A DNA stretch of 64,000 bases from an uncultured Roseburia sp. (GTDB lineage Bacteria > Bacillota > Clostridia > Lachnospirales > Lachnospiraceae): assembly GCA_947088345.1 (NCBI GenBank), contig CAMUGE010000006.1, positions 28,702 through 92,701 of the forward strand, in the 5' to 3' direction. The notes below the pieces were generated by a model that saw only the letters and a program-made list of their open reading frames with translations, ran no database searches and was not told the DNA's origin. The translations under genes were made by a program, and so were the position numbers. Within the stretch, counting starts at the first letter, position 1, and every line of letters begins with the position of its first letter. Of this stretch, positions 35,570-44,652 are shown one piece after another.

Positions 35570-37210
35570 ATGAAATATCAGTTTACACAGTCTGCTGCGG
35601 AGGGGACCTATGTCTCTCCGCAGCAGTTGTATCAGATCACACCAGAGAAAAGCTTTAGTTATGGATTTTTGACCGAAGAAAACAGAAAAACAGAAAAACG
35701 TCTTCAGATTCCGGAATTAAACAGCGGATATGATGCCGTGTACTGGTATCGCGGACAGAGTATTACAAAAATTATGCAGGATGGAGACGGCTGCTTTGTA
35801 GAATGGGACGGGGACGGTGAGATCCCCCTGACTTTTGTAACAGATGTGGAAAAAGAAGGAAATTATGAAGTACATATTACACTTACGGCAAAGCAGGATT
35901 GTGACAATGCGCTGCTCTTTTTAGGGCGAAGGCGGCTGGCATTGCGCAAAGCAATGAAAGCCGGGGAAACATATACAGGCGTATTTCTGGCCAATATCTG
36001 TCCTGTTATTCCAAGGACATACGCAAATCCGATGGAAGATCTGACGATTGATATCACGGTGGTCGGAAGAGGAGTGCATTTGAAAGAGGCAAAGGTACTT
36101 GCCTGGAGCGGAAAAACGCTCTATATCGCAGGGGATTCCACGGTGACGGATCAATCCGCAGATTATCCGTATCTGCCAAACGCAAGCTACTGCGGTTGGG
36201 GACAGATGATCTCGGCTTATCTTGGAATGCAGATGGCAGTCTCCAATCATTCGCATTCCGGTCTCACGACAGAGAGCTTTCGCAGTGAGGGACATTACGA
36301 TATTCTGTTAGAGCGCATTGCCAAAGGGGATATCTGTCTGTTTCAGTTTGCTCATAATGATCAAAAATTAATGCATTTGATGGCGGAAGGTGGCTATCGG
36401 GAGAATTTAATTCGCTATATCAGGGAAATCAGGGAGAGGGGCGCTGTTCCGATGCTGGTAACGCCGTTAGCGCGCAACAGCTGGAAAGGAAACGACGGCA
36501 CTTACAATGATCTGCTGGAACCGTATGCAAAAGAATGTTTCAGGATAGGGGAAGAATTTGACGTACCGGTTTTGGATTTGCACAGAAAAAGTATGGAAAT
36601 TGTTGTCTCAAACGGCAGGGAACAGGCAAAAGCATGGTTTTTCCCATCCGATTATACGCACAGCAACGATTACGGCGCTTATCTCTTTGCCGGTTATGTC
36701 TATGAGGAAATGGCCAGTCAACATGTTGTGGAACCAATGAAAGAACTTTCATGGATTCCGCCGAAAGAGCTGCCGGAGCTAGTAATACCGGAAGAATTTG
36801 CCCATATGGAGAATCCGGACGCGGAGCGTCTGTTTGAAAATCTGGAACGTCCGGAAGATGAGATGACGCGTGCAGAAGCGCTTGATATGGTAATTACTGC
36901 CATGCATTTCTTCCCGACCAATGTCTATAACGATATGTTTGAAGATGTGATCGGCCATGAGCTTTATGCCGGTACAGTAGAATGCGCCTATCAGAACGGC
37001 CTGATTCCGGATGAGATGGTGGAGGACAAAAAGCTTTGTCCCGAGAAAAAAATTACCGGGGAAGAATTTTTAAAAGTGCTGTTAAACGGATATCAGAGCA
37101 GAAAGAGCGATGCGGTAGATACTGCTGCCATTATACCGGCAGACTTTAATCCGGCGGACGTAATGAAACGCGGGGCTGCCGCAGAAATATGTAAAAAGTT
37201 ACATATATAG
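35570..37210 (+). CDS. SGNH-family rhamnogalacturonan acetylesterase-like protein with SLH-like tail
   Basis: A 546-residue protein without signal peptide. Residues about 1-180 are a beta-rich N-terminal domain; 184-385 form an SGNH hydrolase with GDST (Ser190), a glycine block, AHND (Asn263) and DYTH (Asp361, His364), as in rhamnogalacturonan acetylesterases that remove O-acetyl groups. Residues about 431-546 look like S-layer homology repeats (EMTRAEALDMVITAM, MFEDVIGHELYAGTVECAYQ, NGLIP). SLH modules normally bind cell-wall polymer outside the cell, which conflicts with the missing export signal. GGAGG precedes ATG 35570. Confidence 0.75.
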   Translation: MKYQFTQSAAEGTYVSPQQLYQITPEKSFSYGFLTEENRKTEKRLQIPELNSGYDAVYWYRGQSITKIMQDGDGCFVEWDGDGEIPLTFVTDVEKEGNYEVHITLTAKQDCDNALLFLGRRRLALRKAMKAGETYTGVFLANICPVIPRTYANPMEDLTIDITVVGRGVHLKEAKVLAWSGKTLYIAGDSTVTDQSADYPYLPNASYCGWGQMISAYLGMQMAVSNHSHSGLTTESFRSEGHYDILLERIAKGDICLFQFAHNDQKLMHLMAEGGYRENLIRYIREIRERGAVPMLVTPLARNSWKGNDGTYNDLLEPYAKECFRIGEEFDVPVLDLHRKSMEIVVSNGREQAKAWFFPSDYTHSNDYGAYLFAGYVYEEMASQHVVEPMKELSWIPPKELPELVIPEEFAHMENPDAERLFENLERPEDEMTRAEALDMVITAMHFFPTNVYNDMFEDVIGHELYAGTVECAYQNGLIPDEMVEDKKLCPEKKITGEEFLKVLLNGYQSRKSDAVDTAAIIPADFNPADVMKRGAAAEICKKLHI

Positions 37211-37238
37211 AAATCATACATAGTAGGAGGACAAGACA

Positions 37239-39401
37239 ATGTCAGATTATAGTAAGGGAGGTTTTACACTTCCGGGGGAGTCAGGGTATGAAGACCTGAC
37301 ATTGAAAATGGCGGAGAAATGGGGCGCTGACGTTATACGTGACAGCGACGGTACAGTTCTTTCCGACGACATCGTAAAAGCCGGTTACGGTATCTATTCT
37401 ACCATTTGTATTATTCGGGATCACAATGAGTGGGCAAAACAGAATCCGGATAAGTTACAGCAAAGCTTTTTGATGACGCAGCCTGTGATGGCAGAGAGCG
37501 ATACGTTAGAAATCAGTTTGATGAAAGACTTTTTTGCGGAACAGTTTGTTGTAAATGACAGTGAGGATTCGCTGAAATACTGGGAGGTATACGACAGAAC
37601 GACAGAGCAGAAAGTTGACGGCTCCGTTTGGAGTTATGACAAAGATTCCGGCAATGTTAAGGTGAAAGGAGTAACGCCGTTCCACAGTTATACGGTTAGT
37701 TTTCTGGCATATCGGATCTGGGAAGAGATTTCGATGTATAACCATGTGACAAACAACTGGCAGAAAGAACATTTGATGCCGATTGATCCCCGGACAAAGG
37801 AAGCGCAGGATTACATGTACGGATGGATGGAGAACTGGTGCAAAGAGCATCCGGACACAACGGTAGTGCGTTTCACATCCATGTTCTATAATTTTGTATG
37901 GATCTGGGGAAGCAGCGAGGATAACAGAAGCCTTTATTCGGATTGGGGTTCTTATGATTTTACGGTAAGTCCGAAAGCGCTTTCTGATTTCGAGAAAGAA
38001 TACGGCTATGCGCTGACTGCAGAGGATTTCATTCATCAGGGTAAACTGCATGTGACGCATATGCCGGCGACAAAAAAGCAGCTTGATTATATGGAGTTCA
38101 CGAACAAATTTGTTGTGGAGTTCGGGAAAAAGCTTGTGGAACTGGTGCATCAGTACGGCAAGAAAGCGTATGTATTTTATGATGACAGTTGGGTTGGCGT
38201 AGAGCCGTACAGCAGCCATTTTGAAGAATTTGGTTTTGACGGCTTGATTAAATGCGTCTTTTCCGGTTACGAGGCAAGGCTGTGCGCCGGGGCAAAAGTT
38301 GAGACACATGAGCTAAGGCTTCATCCGTACCTGTTCCCGGTTGGTCTTGGAGGGGCGCCGACCTTTACCGAGGGCGGAAATCCGACGCTGGAGGCAAAAA
38401 AATACTGGAACAGCATACGCCGCGCTCTGTTACGCCAGCCGGTTGACAGAATTGGTCTGGGCGGATACCTGCACCTGGTAGAGCCGTATCCGGATTTCTG
38501 TGATTATATCGAATTGGTGGGAAAGGAGTTCCGCAAGATCAAGTCGATGCATGCAGACGGAGATGTTTATACATTGCCGTGTAAAGTAGCCGTATTGCAC
38601 AGCTGGGGAAAACTGCGATCCTGGACATTGTCCGGACATTTTCATGAGACTTATATGCATGACCTGATTCATATCAACGAAGCGCTTTCAGGACTTCCGG
38701 TAGATGTGAAGTTTATTAATTTTGAAGATGTGAAAGCAGGCGCTCTGGCGGATTTTAATATTGTGATCAACGCGGGACGTGCCGGCAGCGCATGGAGCGG
38801 CGGAGATGCCTGGAAGGACGCCGATGTGGTTTGTGCGCTGCAGAAATGGGTTTATGAAGGCGGCGTATTTATCGGCGCAGGAGAGCCGTCTGCAGTAGAC
38901 GGATATCAGAGTTATTTCCGCATGGCGGATGTGCTGGGTATTGACGAGGACACCGGCGCAAAAGTTTGTCATGGCAGATGGCAGTATGATGTTGATTCTG
39001 AAACCAGGGATCGCATTTTCCCGGATGAAGCTACTGTGCCGGCGCGCAGCTTTTTGTATTTAACAGATGGGAAGGCAGCCGTACTTGCGGATGAGAACGG
39101 AATCCCGACGGCTACGGTGAATGCGTTTGGAAAAGGAAAAGGTATTTATCTTGCCGGTTTTGAAATCAGCAATGCAAATACACGTATGTTGTTAAATATG
39201 ATGCTCTATGGACTTGGAATGGATCTGGATCAGAATTATCTGACGGATAACGCGAATGCAGAGTGCGCCTACTATCCGGTAAGCGGCAAGATGGTTGTAA
39301 TTAACAACAGCGGCGAGACTATCACAACGAATGTAAAAACAGAAAAAGGCAGGAAGACGTTTACACTTGAGGGATTTGAGACACAGATTGTAGATGCATA
39401 G
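37239..39401 (+). CDS. GH112 phosphorylase, predicted D-galactosyl-1,4-L-rhamnose phosphorylase
   Basis: A 720-residue GH112 enzyme. This family phosphorolyses either lacto-N-biose/galacto-N-biose or beta-D-galactosyl-1,4-L-rhamnose, releasing galactose 1-phosphate. The family signatures are RFTSMFYNFVWIWG near residue 211, FYDDSWVGVEPY near 313-324 (the Asp aligned with the proton donor Asp313 of the Bifidobacterium enzyme) and GGAPTFTEGG. Neighbouring GH105 and rhamnose mutarotase genes favour the galactosyl-rhamnose activity known from Clostridium phytofermentans. It has an AGGAGG site and no signal peptide. Specificity is an inference from context. Confidence 0.85.
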   Translation: MSDYSKGGFTLPGESGYEDLTLKMAEKWGADVIRDSDGTVLSDDIVKAGYGIYSTICIIRDHNEWAKQNPDKLQQSFLMTQPVMAESDTLEISLMKDFFAEQFVVNDSEDSLKYWEVYDRTTEQKVDGSVWSYDKDSGNVKVKGVTPFHSYTVSFLAYRIWEEISMYNHVTNNWQKEHLMPIDPRTKEAQDYMYGWMENWCKEHPDTTVVRFTSMFYNFVWIWGSSEDNRSLYSDWGSYDFTVSPKALSDFEKEYGYALTAEDFIHQGKLHVTHMPATKKQLDYMEFTNKFVVEFGKKLVELVHQYGKKAYVFYDDSWVGVEPYSSHFEEFGFDGLIKCVFSGYEARLCAGAKVETHELRLHPYLFPVGLGGAPTFTEGGNPTLEAKKYWNSIRRALLRQPVDRIGLGGYLHLVEPYPDFCDYIELVGKEFRKIKSMHADGDVYTLPCKVAVLHSWGKLRSWTLSGHFHETYMHDLIHINEALSGLPVDVKFINFEDVKAGALADFNIVINAGRAGSAWSGGDAWKDADVVCALQKWVYEGGVFIGAGEPSAVDGYQSYFRMADVLGIDEDTGAKVCHGRWQYDVDSETRDRIFPDEATVPARSFLYLTDGKAAVLADENGIPTATVNAFGKGKGIYLAGFEISNANTRMLLNMMLYGLGMDLDQNYLTDNANAECAYYPVSGKMVVINNSGETITTNVKTEKGRKTFTLEGFETQIVDA

Positions 39402-39419
39402 AAAAGGAGAATTGTAATA

Positions 39420-39731
39420 ATGATCAAGGGATTTAAAATGAAACTGTACGAGGGACAGGAAGCGGAATATGAAAAGCGCCATAATGAATTATGGCCGGAA
39501 ATGATCGATATGATTCATGAACATGGCGGCAAAAATTACACCATTTTTCTTGATAAAGAAACATTAACCCTGTTCGGTTATATTGAGATAGAAGATGAAG
39601 AACTTTGGAGCAAAGGCGCTGATACGGCCATTAACCGTAAATGGTGGGATTTCATGGCGGACATTATGGAGACAAATCCGGACAACAGCCCGGTATCCAT
39701 TGATTTAAAGCCATTGTTTCATTTAGACTAA
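39420..39731 (+). CDS. rhaM: L-rhamnose mutarotase
   Basis: A 103-residue protein of full family length that interconverts alpha and beta anomers of L-rhamnose. The start MIKGFKMKLYEGQEAEYEKR leads into HNELWPEM with the catalytic His21, then NYTIFLDKETLTLFGYIE and a C-terminal NRKWWDFMADIM segment. It follows GH112 by 18 bases, so free rhamnose released by the phosphorylase would be its substrate. RhaA/B/D genes are not in the window and must be elsewhere. A terminator follows. Confidence 0.92.
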   Translation: MIKGFKMKLYEGQEAEYEKRHNELWPEMIDMIHEHGGKNYTIFLDKETLTLFGYIEIEDEELWSKGADTAINRKWWDFMADIMETNPDNSPVSIDLKPLFHLD

Positions 39732-39747
39732 CCGCAGCAGAAAAAGC

Positions 39748-39785
39748 GGAGGGTGCCTGGGGATGCCGGGTATCCTCCTGTTTTT
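39748..39785 (+). terminator. Rho-independent terminator after rhaM
   Basis: GGAGGGTGCC (39748-39757) pairs with GGTATCCTCC (39769-39778), using two G-U pairs, then TGTTTTT. It may make GH105-rhaM and the following GH43 genes separate or attenuated units. From 39786 to 40035 I see no supported gene; a 93-codon frame there has no recognisable family. Confidence 0.65.
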
Positions 39786-40055
39786 ATGCACAGGCCCGCG
39801 CAGGGGCAGTATGTCGCTAAGGCGCCCGCACGCGGCAGCGTCAGACATGACGTGTCAAAGCGTGTAATCTCCTCCGGAATGAGGGAAAAGCCAGCCAGAC
39901 TGGCTTGGGAGTGGAAGAGATCTGCCCGCTTTGTAATGCAATGGCCAGATCAAAGGAAACAAGTTGCTGAGGAGACGTCCGGCGGGCGGGGGAAGAGGAA
40001 GCTTCTCCGCTCAACCGCACAAATGCATGGATAGAACAGAAAGGAATTTATACAG

Positions 40056-41363
40056 TTGAGAAAAGAGTTGAAAGCAGTTAAGGCAGAGGAACTGGAAGAT
40101 GTTAAGGTAAAAAAAGGCGGAAATCCTGCAGATATATTGGAGGAGAGACGGCAGACTGTTATTTACAGCGACGGGAGCAGCAAGTCGTTTCGTATTGTAT
40201 GGGACCTGACAGGGGTTGACACGGAAAAACCGGGAACGTACGAGGTAGAGGGCGAGGTTTTGTTTCCGGAATACGGCGATATTTTAACGGAACAGAGAGC
40301 GGACCCATATGTATTGAAAGAGGACGGAAACTATTATTTTACGGCGTCCTATCCGGTATGCGGAATGACTGAGAAAGAGCGCAAAGTCGGTTATGACAGG
40401 ATTATCCTGCGCAGAGCGGACTCTCTGGCCGGGCTGGCAAAGGCGAAAGAAGAGACCATTTGGAATCAGAAGGATTCAAAGCGGCTGCACCGCTACGTCT
40501 GGGCGCCGGAATTGCATAAAATTGGCGGCAGTTATTATATTCTGTTTACCGCAAGCGTTGAGGAGGATAACGTCTGGGGCATTCGGCCGCATATGCTAAA
40601 ATGTGTCGGGGAAGATCTGATGAACCCGGCCAGCTGGCGGACGTCTGATGAGTCAAATCTCTACCGTCTGGAAGGGATGGAGGGGGATTCATTTTCCTTT
40701 ACAGATTTCTCGCTTGATTTGACGTATTTTACCAGCGCAGGGCGTCATTATCTTGCGTGGGCGCAAAAAGAGGGGCGTTTCTCCAATATCTATCTTGGAG
40801 AGGTAAAAGAGAAAGAGCCGTGGAAACTGATTAGCCCGGCCATACTTCTGACGTCGCCGGAATATGAGTGGGAGACAAATGAAGAAGTCTATGTCAACGA
40901 AGGGCCGATACTACTCAAGCACAACGGAAAACTATTTCTTGCATTTTCGGCGTCTGCTGTGGATTATACATATTGTATCGGTTTTTTGGAGGCGGATGAG
41001 AATGCGGATCTGCTGGCGGACGGAGCGTGGAAAAAATATGAGTATCCGTTTTTGACAAGTGCGGATCTTCCGGGGCAGTGCGGGCCGGGTCATAATTCGT
41101 TTACTACGGATGAGAACCGGAATGTAGTGTTGGTGTATCATGCAAGGCCCCAGGATTGTTCCAACGGACAGGATGCCAATGGCAGTTACGGAAGCTGTGA
41201 GTATGTGGAACCGGGAACGGAAGCGCTCTGTGATCCCTGCCGTCATGCAAGAGCAAAAAGTATTCAGTTTGCGGCGGACGGGCTTCCGGTGCTTCATCTT
41301 CTTCCGGAGGAAGAGCTTCCGGTTCAGTATCGGAAAGTAAGGATAAAGTTGACTGTGATATAG
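40056..41363 (+). CDS. GH43 enzyme with N-terminal Ig-like domain, probable arabinofuranosidase
   Basis: A 435-residue protein starting with TTG, chosen because AAAGGA lies ten bases ahead and no ATG fits. Residues about 10-70 resemble a bacterial Ig-like (Big_4) module (VIYSDGSSKSFRIVWDLTG, GTYEVEGEV). The GH43 five-blade domain follows, with Asp in RADPYVLKEDGNYYF, YVWAPELHKIGGSYYILF and Glu in VNEGPILL. GH43 enzymes of this shape typically remove alpha-L-arabinofuranose from arabinan or arabinogalactan. No signal peptide. Exact subfamily is not assigned. Confidence 0.8.
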   Translation: MRKELKAVKAEELEDVKVKKGGNPADILEERRQTVIYSDGSSKSFRIVWDLTGVDTEKPGTYEVEGEVLFPEYGDILTEQRADPYVLKEDGNYYFTASYPVCGMTEKERKVGYDRIILRRADSLAGLAKAKEETIWNQKDSKRLHRYVWAPELHKIGGSYYILFTASVEEDNVWGIRPHMLKCVGEDLMNPASWRTSDESNLYRLEGMEGDSFSFTDFSLDLTYFTSAGRHYLAWAQKEGRFSNIYLGEVKEKEPWKLISPAILLTSPEYEWETNEEVYVNEGPILLKHNGKLFLAFSASAVDYTYCIGFLEADENADLLADGAWKKYEYPFLTSADLPGQCGPGHNSFTTDENRNVVLVYHARPQDCSNGQDANGSYGSCEYVEPGTEALCDPCRHARAKSIQFAADGLPVLHLLPEEELPVQYRKVRIKLTVI

Positions 41364-41378
41364 GGGAGTGGTGTGGAG

Positions 41379-42281
41379 ATGGAAAACGCGGGATATTTAT
41401 TTGTAACATTTACAGACGGCCGTCATGACGGAGAGCAGATTTATTTTGCAATCAGCCGCGACGGGATGCATTGGAGAGATTTAAATGGCGGCGAACCAGT
41501 GCTGGTTTCCGGAATCGGAGAGAGGGGCGTGCGCGATCCGTTTTTGCTCCGATCAAAAGAGGGAAATCATTTTTATCTGATTGCGACAGATCTTAAAATT
41601 GAAAACAACAAAGGATGGGATGCGGCGCAGTACGAGGGGAGTCGCAGCCTGATTGTCTGGGAATCTGACGATCTTGTGGCCTGGTCAAAAGAGCGCAGTG
41701 TACAGGTAGGCGTTGAGGGCGCGGGATGCGTCTGGGCGCCTGAGGCAATCTATGATAAGAAGAAAGATGCGTATCTTGTATTTTGGGCGTCCATGGTAAA
41801 ACTTGACGGTGACAGAGAGCCAAAGCAGCGAATTTATGCTTCCTATACAAAGGATTTTCGGGAATTTTCCACGCCGGAAATATATATAGAGCGGGAGAAT
41901 CATGTGATTGATACGACAATTATTGAGGATAACGGGATTTACTATCGTTTTTCAAAAGATGAGACGACAAAGCTGATCCGTATGGACTGCGGGGAGGATT
42001 TGAACGGAAAGTTCACCGAAATTAAATCCGAAACGCTGGACGAACTGTATGGAGTAGAGGGACCCGAGGCATATTATATCTCGGAGCAAAACGCATGGTG
42101 TCTGATTGTAGATCAGTTTGCCTCTCAAAAAGGTTATCTGCCGCTTTTGTGTAAAGATTTATCAACCGGAGTTTTTCAAATCAAAGAACCGGGCAGTTAC
42201 GATTTGGGCGGTATCAAAAAACGCCATGGTTCTGTCGTGGCGTTGAGAGAGGAGGAGTATCGCAGACTGGAAACAATATAA
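41379..42281 (+). CDS. GH43 family enzyme, single domain
   Basis: A 300-residue cytoplasmic GH43-like five-blade protein: GVRDPFLLRSKEGNHFYLIA with the catalytic Asp, SRSLIVWESDDLVAWSK, CVWAPEAIYDKKKDAYLVFW, and a Glu in GVEGPEAYY. It differs in layout from the preceding GH43 (no Ig-like module, shorter), so the two probably cut different linkages of arabinogalactan side chains. ATG 41379 is ten bases from AGGGGAG; an in-frame GTG at 41373 is possible. It lies ten to fifteen bases after the first GH43 gene. Confidence 0.78.
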   Translation: MENAGYLFVTFTDGRHDGEQIYFAISRDGMHWRDLNGGEPVLVSGIGERGVRDPFLLRSKEGNHFYLIATDLKIENNKGWDAAQYEGSRSLIVWESDDLVAWSKERSVQVGVEGAGCVWAPEAIYDKKKDAYLVFWASMVKLDGDREPKQRIYASYTKDFREFSTPEIYIERENHVIDTTIIEDNGIYYRFSKDETTKLIRMDCGEDLNGKFTEIKSETLDELYGVEGPEAYYISEQNAWCLIVDQFASQKGYLPLLCKDLSTGVFQIKEPGSYDLGGIKKRHGSVVALREEEYRRLETI

Positions 42282-42351
42282 AAAATAGAGAATAGCCGCT
42301 GCTTCATTTGGTAAATATAAGAAAGAAAATATAGCAGAATGGGAGTGCATT

Positions 42352-44583
42352 ATGAGAGAGATTTACCATTTGAATACGAAGTGGGCTTTTACAAAAGACG
42401 CAGCAGAAGTTCCAACGGAAATGCCGAAAAAATGGTACTTTGTGAATCTGCCGCATACATGGAACGCAATCGACGGGCAGGACGGCGGGGCCGATTATTA
42501 CCGCGGTATGTGTTATTATGCAAAAGAGGTGGAAAAGAGCGAACTGCCGGAGAATGAGAAATATTATCTGGAGCTGCGAGGGGCAAATTCATCGGCCGAC
42601 GTGTATATCAACGGCAAAAAAATGGCGCATCACGACGGCGGATATTCGACCTGGCGCGTGGACGTAACAGATGTGTTAGAAGAGAAAAATCTGTTTGTCA
42701 TAGCGGTTGATAACAGTGCAAACGACCATGTCTATCCGCAAAATGCAGATTTTACCTTTTATGGAGGTCTCTACCGCGATGTTTCGCTGATTGCAGTGCC
42801 ACAGTCACATTTCGACCTCACATATTACGGCGGGCCGGGCTATACCGTAACGCCGGAAGTGGTCGGAGACAAAGCCAGCGTTGGCGTCAAAGTTTTTTTG
42901 TCCGGCGAGAAAATGACACAGGAGCTTCACTATGAGATCAGGGATGCCGATGGAAATTTAATCTGTGAGGAGAGGACGCCGGTCACAGTCGATAAGGTGA
43001 CAATGGAAATTCCGGATGTGCATTTGTGGCATGGCAGGCGGGACCCCTATCTGTATACGGTAAAGGTTACGCTCTCTGACGGCGATGAGGTTCTTGATCT
43101 GGTCAGTTCAAGATTCGGATGCAGAAGTTTTGTGATTGACCCGCAGAGAGGGTTTCTGTTAAATGGAGAGAGTTATCCGCTGCGCGGCGTTTCACGCCAC
43201 CAGGACTGGTGGGGGATCGGAAATGCGCTGCTGCCGGAACATCACAGACGCGATATGGAGCTGATCTGTGAAGTCGGGGCAACGACAATACGGCTTGCGC
43301 ATTATCAGCATGATCAGTTTTTCTATGACCTGTGCGATGAGTACGGTATGGTGGTCTGGGCCGAGATTCCATATATATCTTCCCAGATGAAAAACGGCAG
43401 AGAAAATACGATATCGCAGATGCGGGAACTTGTCGCGCAAAATTATAATCATACCTGTATTGTTGTCTGGGGACTTTCCAATGAGATTACGATGGCCGGT
43501 GCGTCGAATGAGGATTTGCTTGAGAACCACCGGATTTTAAACGATATGGTGCACGAGATGGACCCGTACAGAAAGACAGTGATTGCTGCGGTATCCATGT
43601 GCGATATTAATGATCCTTATATTAAAATTCCGGACGTTGTCTCCTATAACCATTACTTTGGCTGGTACGGCGGGGATACGTCGATGAACGGCCCGTGGTT
43701 TGATCATTTTCATCAGGTTTTTCCGGATATTCCGATCGGAGTCAGCGAGTATGGATGCGAGGGATTAAACTGGCATACTTCAAAGCCTGAACAGGGGGAT
43801 TATACAGAGGAGTATCAGGCGTATTATCATGAAGAACTGATTAAGCAGCTTTATACCAGGGAATATCTGTGGGCGACGCATGTATGGAATATGTTTGATT
43901 TTGGCGCCGACGCGAGAAATGAGGGTGGAGAAAACGGGCAAAACCATAAAGGGCTTGTCACATTTGACCGCAATTACAAAAAAGATGCGTTTTATGCCTA
44001 TAAAGCATGGCTTTCCGACGACCCGTTTGTGCATATCTGTGGGAAACGTTATATCAACCGGGCTGAGGATGTGACAGATGTGACTGTTTATTCCAACCAG
44101 CCGCAGGTGGAATTGTTTGTCAACGGAAAAAGCCTTGGAAAACAGAAGAGCGACGTGCATTTTTTCTACTTTAAAGTTCCCAATAAAGGGGAATCTGAGT
44201 TAAAGGCAGTTGCAGGCGCTTATACGGATGAAAGCCGGATCAGAAAAGTAGACGAGTTCGACGAGGCGTACCGTTTAAAAGAGAAAGGGGCCGTTTTAAA
44301 CTGGTTCGACATTACAGCGCCGGACGGTTATTTTTCGCTGAACGATAAGCTGGCAAAGATTATGGAAAAGCCGGAAGGCAAAATACTGATGAGTGAGTTT
44401 CTTGGGAGAGCCGGCGCTTCTGAAAGAGAACACGGCACATCCATGTTCAGTGACAAAATGATGGAGATGATGGGCAGCTTTACAATTATCAGAATGGTAA
44501 ATCTGATGGGTGCAATCAGCGAGAAGATTTCGAAAGAAGAATTGCTTGCGTTGAATGAGAAATTAAATCAGATTAAAAAATAG
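42352..44583 (+). CDS. GH2 beta-galactosidase family enzyme
   Basis: A 743-residue protein: sugar-binding jelly-roll domain (about 1-150; LPHTWNAIDGQDGG, YHLNTKWAF), Ig-like domain, TIM barrel from about 270 with acid/base Glu378 in WGLSNEIT and nucleophile Glu466 in SEYGCEG, then a short beta domain. GH2 members of this form cleave beta-galactosides, fitting galactan side chains. The last 110 residues or so (from DEFDEAYRLKEKGAVLNWFD onward) are an unusual helical extension, EKISKEELLALNEKLNQIKK at the end. No signal peptide, so it acts on imported oligomers. Confidence 0.87.
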   Translation: MREIYHLNTKWAFTKDAAEVPTEMPKKWYFVNLPHTWNAIDGQDGGADYYRGMCYYAKEVEKSELPENEKYYLELRGANSSADVYINGKKMAHHDGGYSTWRVDVTDVLEEKNLFVIAVDNSANDHVYPQNADFTFYGGLYRDVSLIAVPQSHFDLTYYGGPGYTVTPEVVGDKASVGVKVFLSGEKMTQELHYEIRDADGNLICEERTPVTVDKVTMEIPDVHLWHGRRDPYLYTVKVTLSDGDEVLDLVSSRFGCRSFVIDPQRGFLLNGESYPLRGVSRHQDWWGIGNALLPEHHRRDMELICEVGATTIRLAHYQHDQFFYDLCDEYGMVVWAEIPYISSQMKNGRENTISQMRELVAQNYNHTCIVVWGLSNEITMAGASNEDLLENHRILNDMVHEMDPYRKTVIAAVSMCDINDPYIKIPDVVSYNHYFGWYGGDTSMNGPWFDHFHQVFPDIPIGVSEYGCEGLNWHTSKPEQGDYTEEYQAYYHEELIKQLYTREYLWATHVWNMFDFGADARNEGGENGQNHKGLVTFDRNYKKDAFYAYKAWLSDDPFVHICGKRYINRAEDVTDVTVYSNQPQVELFVNGKSLGKQKSDVHFFYFKVPNKGESELKAVAGAYTDESRIRKVDEFDEAYRLKEKGAVLNWFDITAPDGYFSLNDKLAKIMEKPEGKILMSEFLGRAGASEREHGTSMFSDKMMEMMGSFTIIRMVNLMGAISEKISKEELLALNEKLNQIKK

Positions 44584-44652
44584 GAAACAGAGGGGCGGCA
44601 CAGGGAAGACGGATTGTTTTCTCTGTGTTCGCATATTTAAGAGGAGAGGAAA

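Noticed and set aside
39753-40034. A 93-codon plus-strand frame after rhaM
   Set aside because: It starts inside a terminator hairpin, has no ribosome site and no recognisable family; treated as non-coding.
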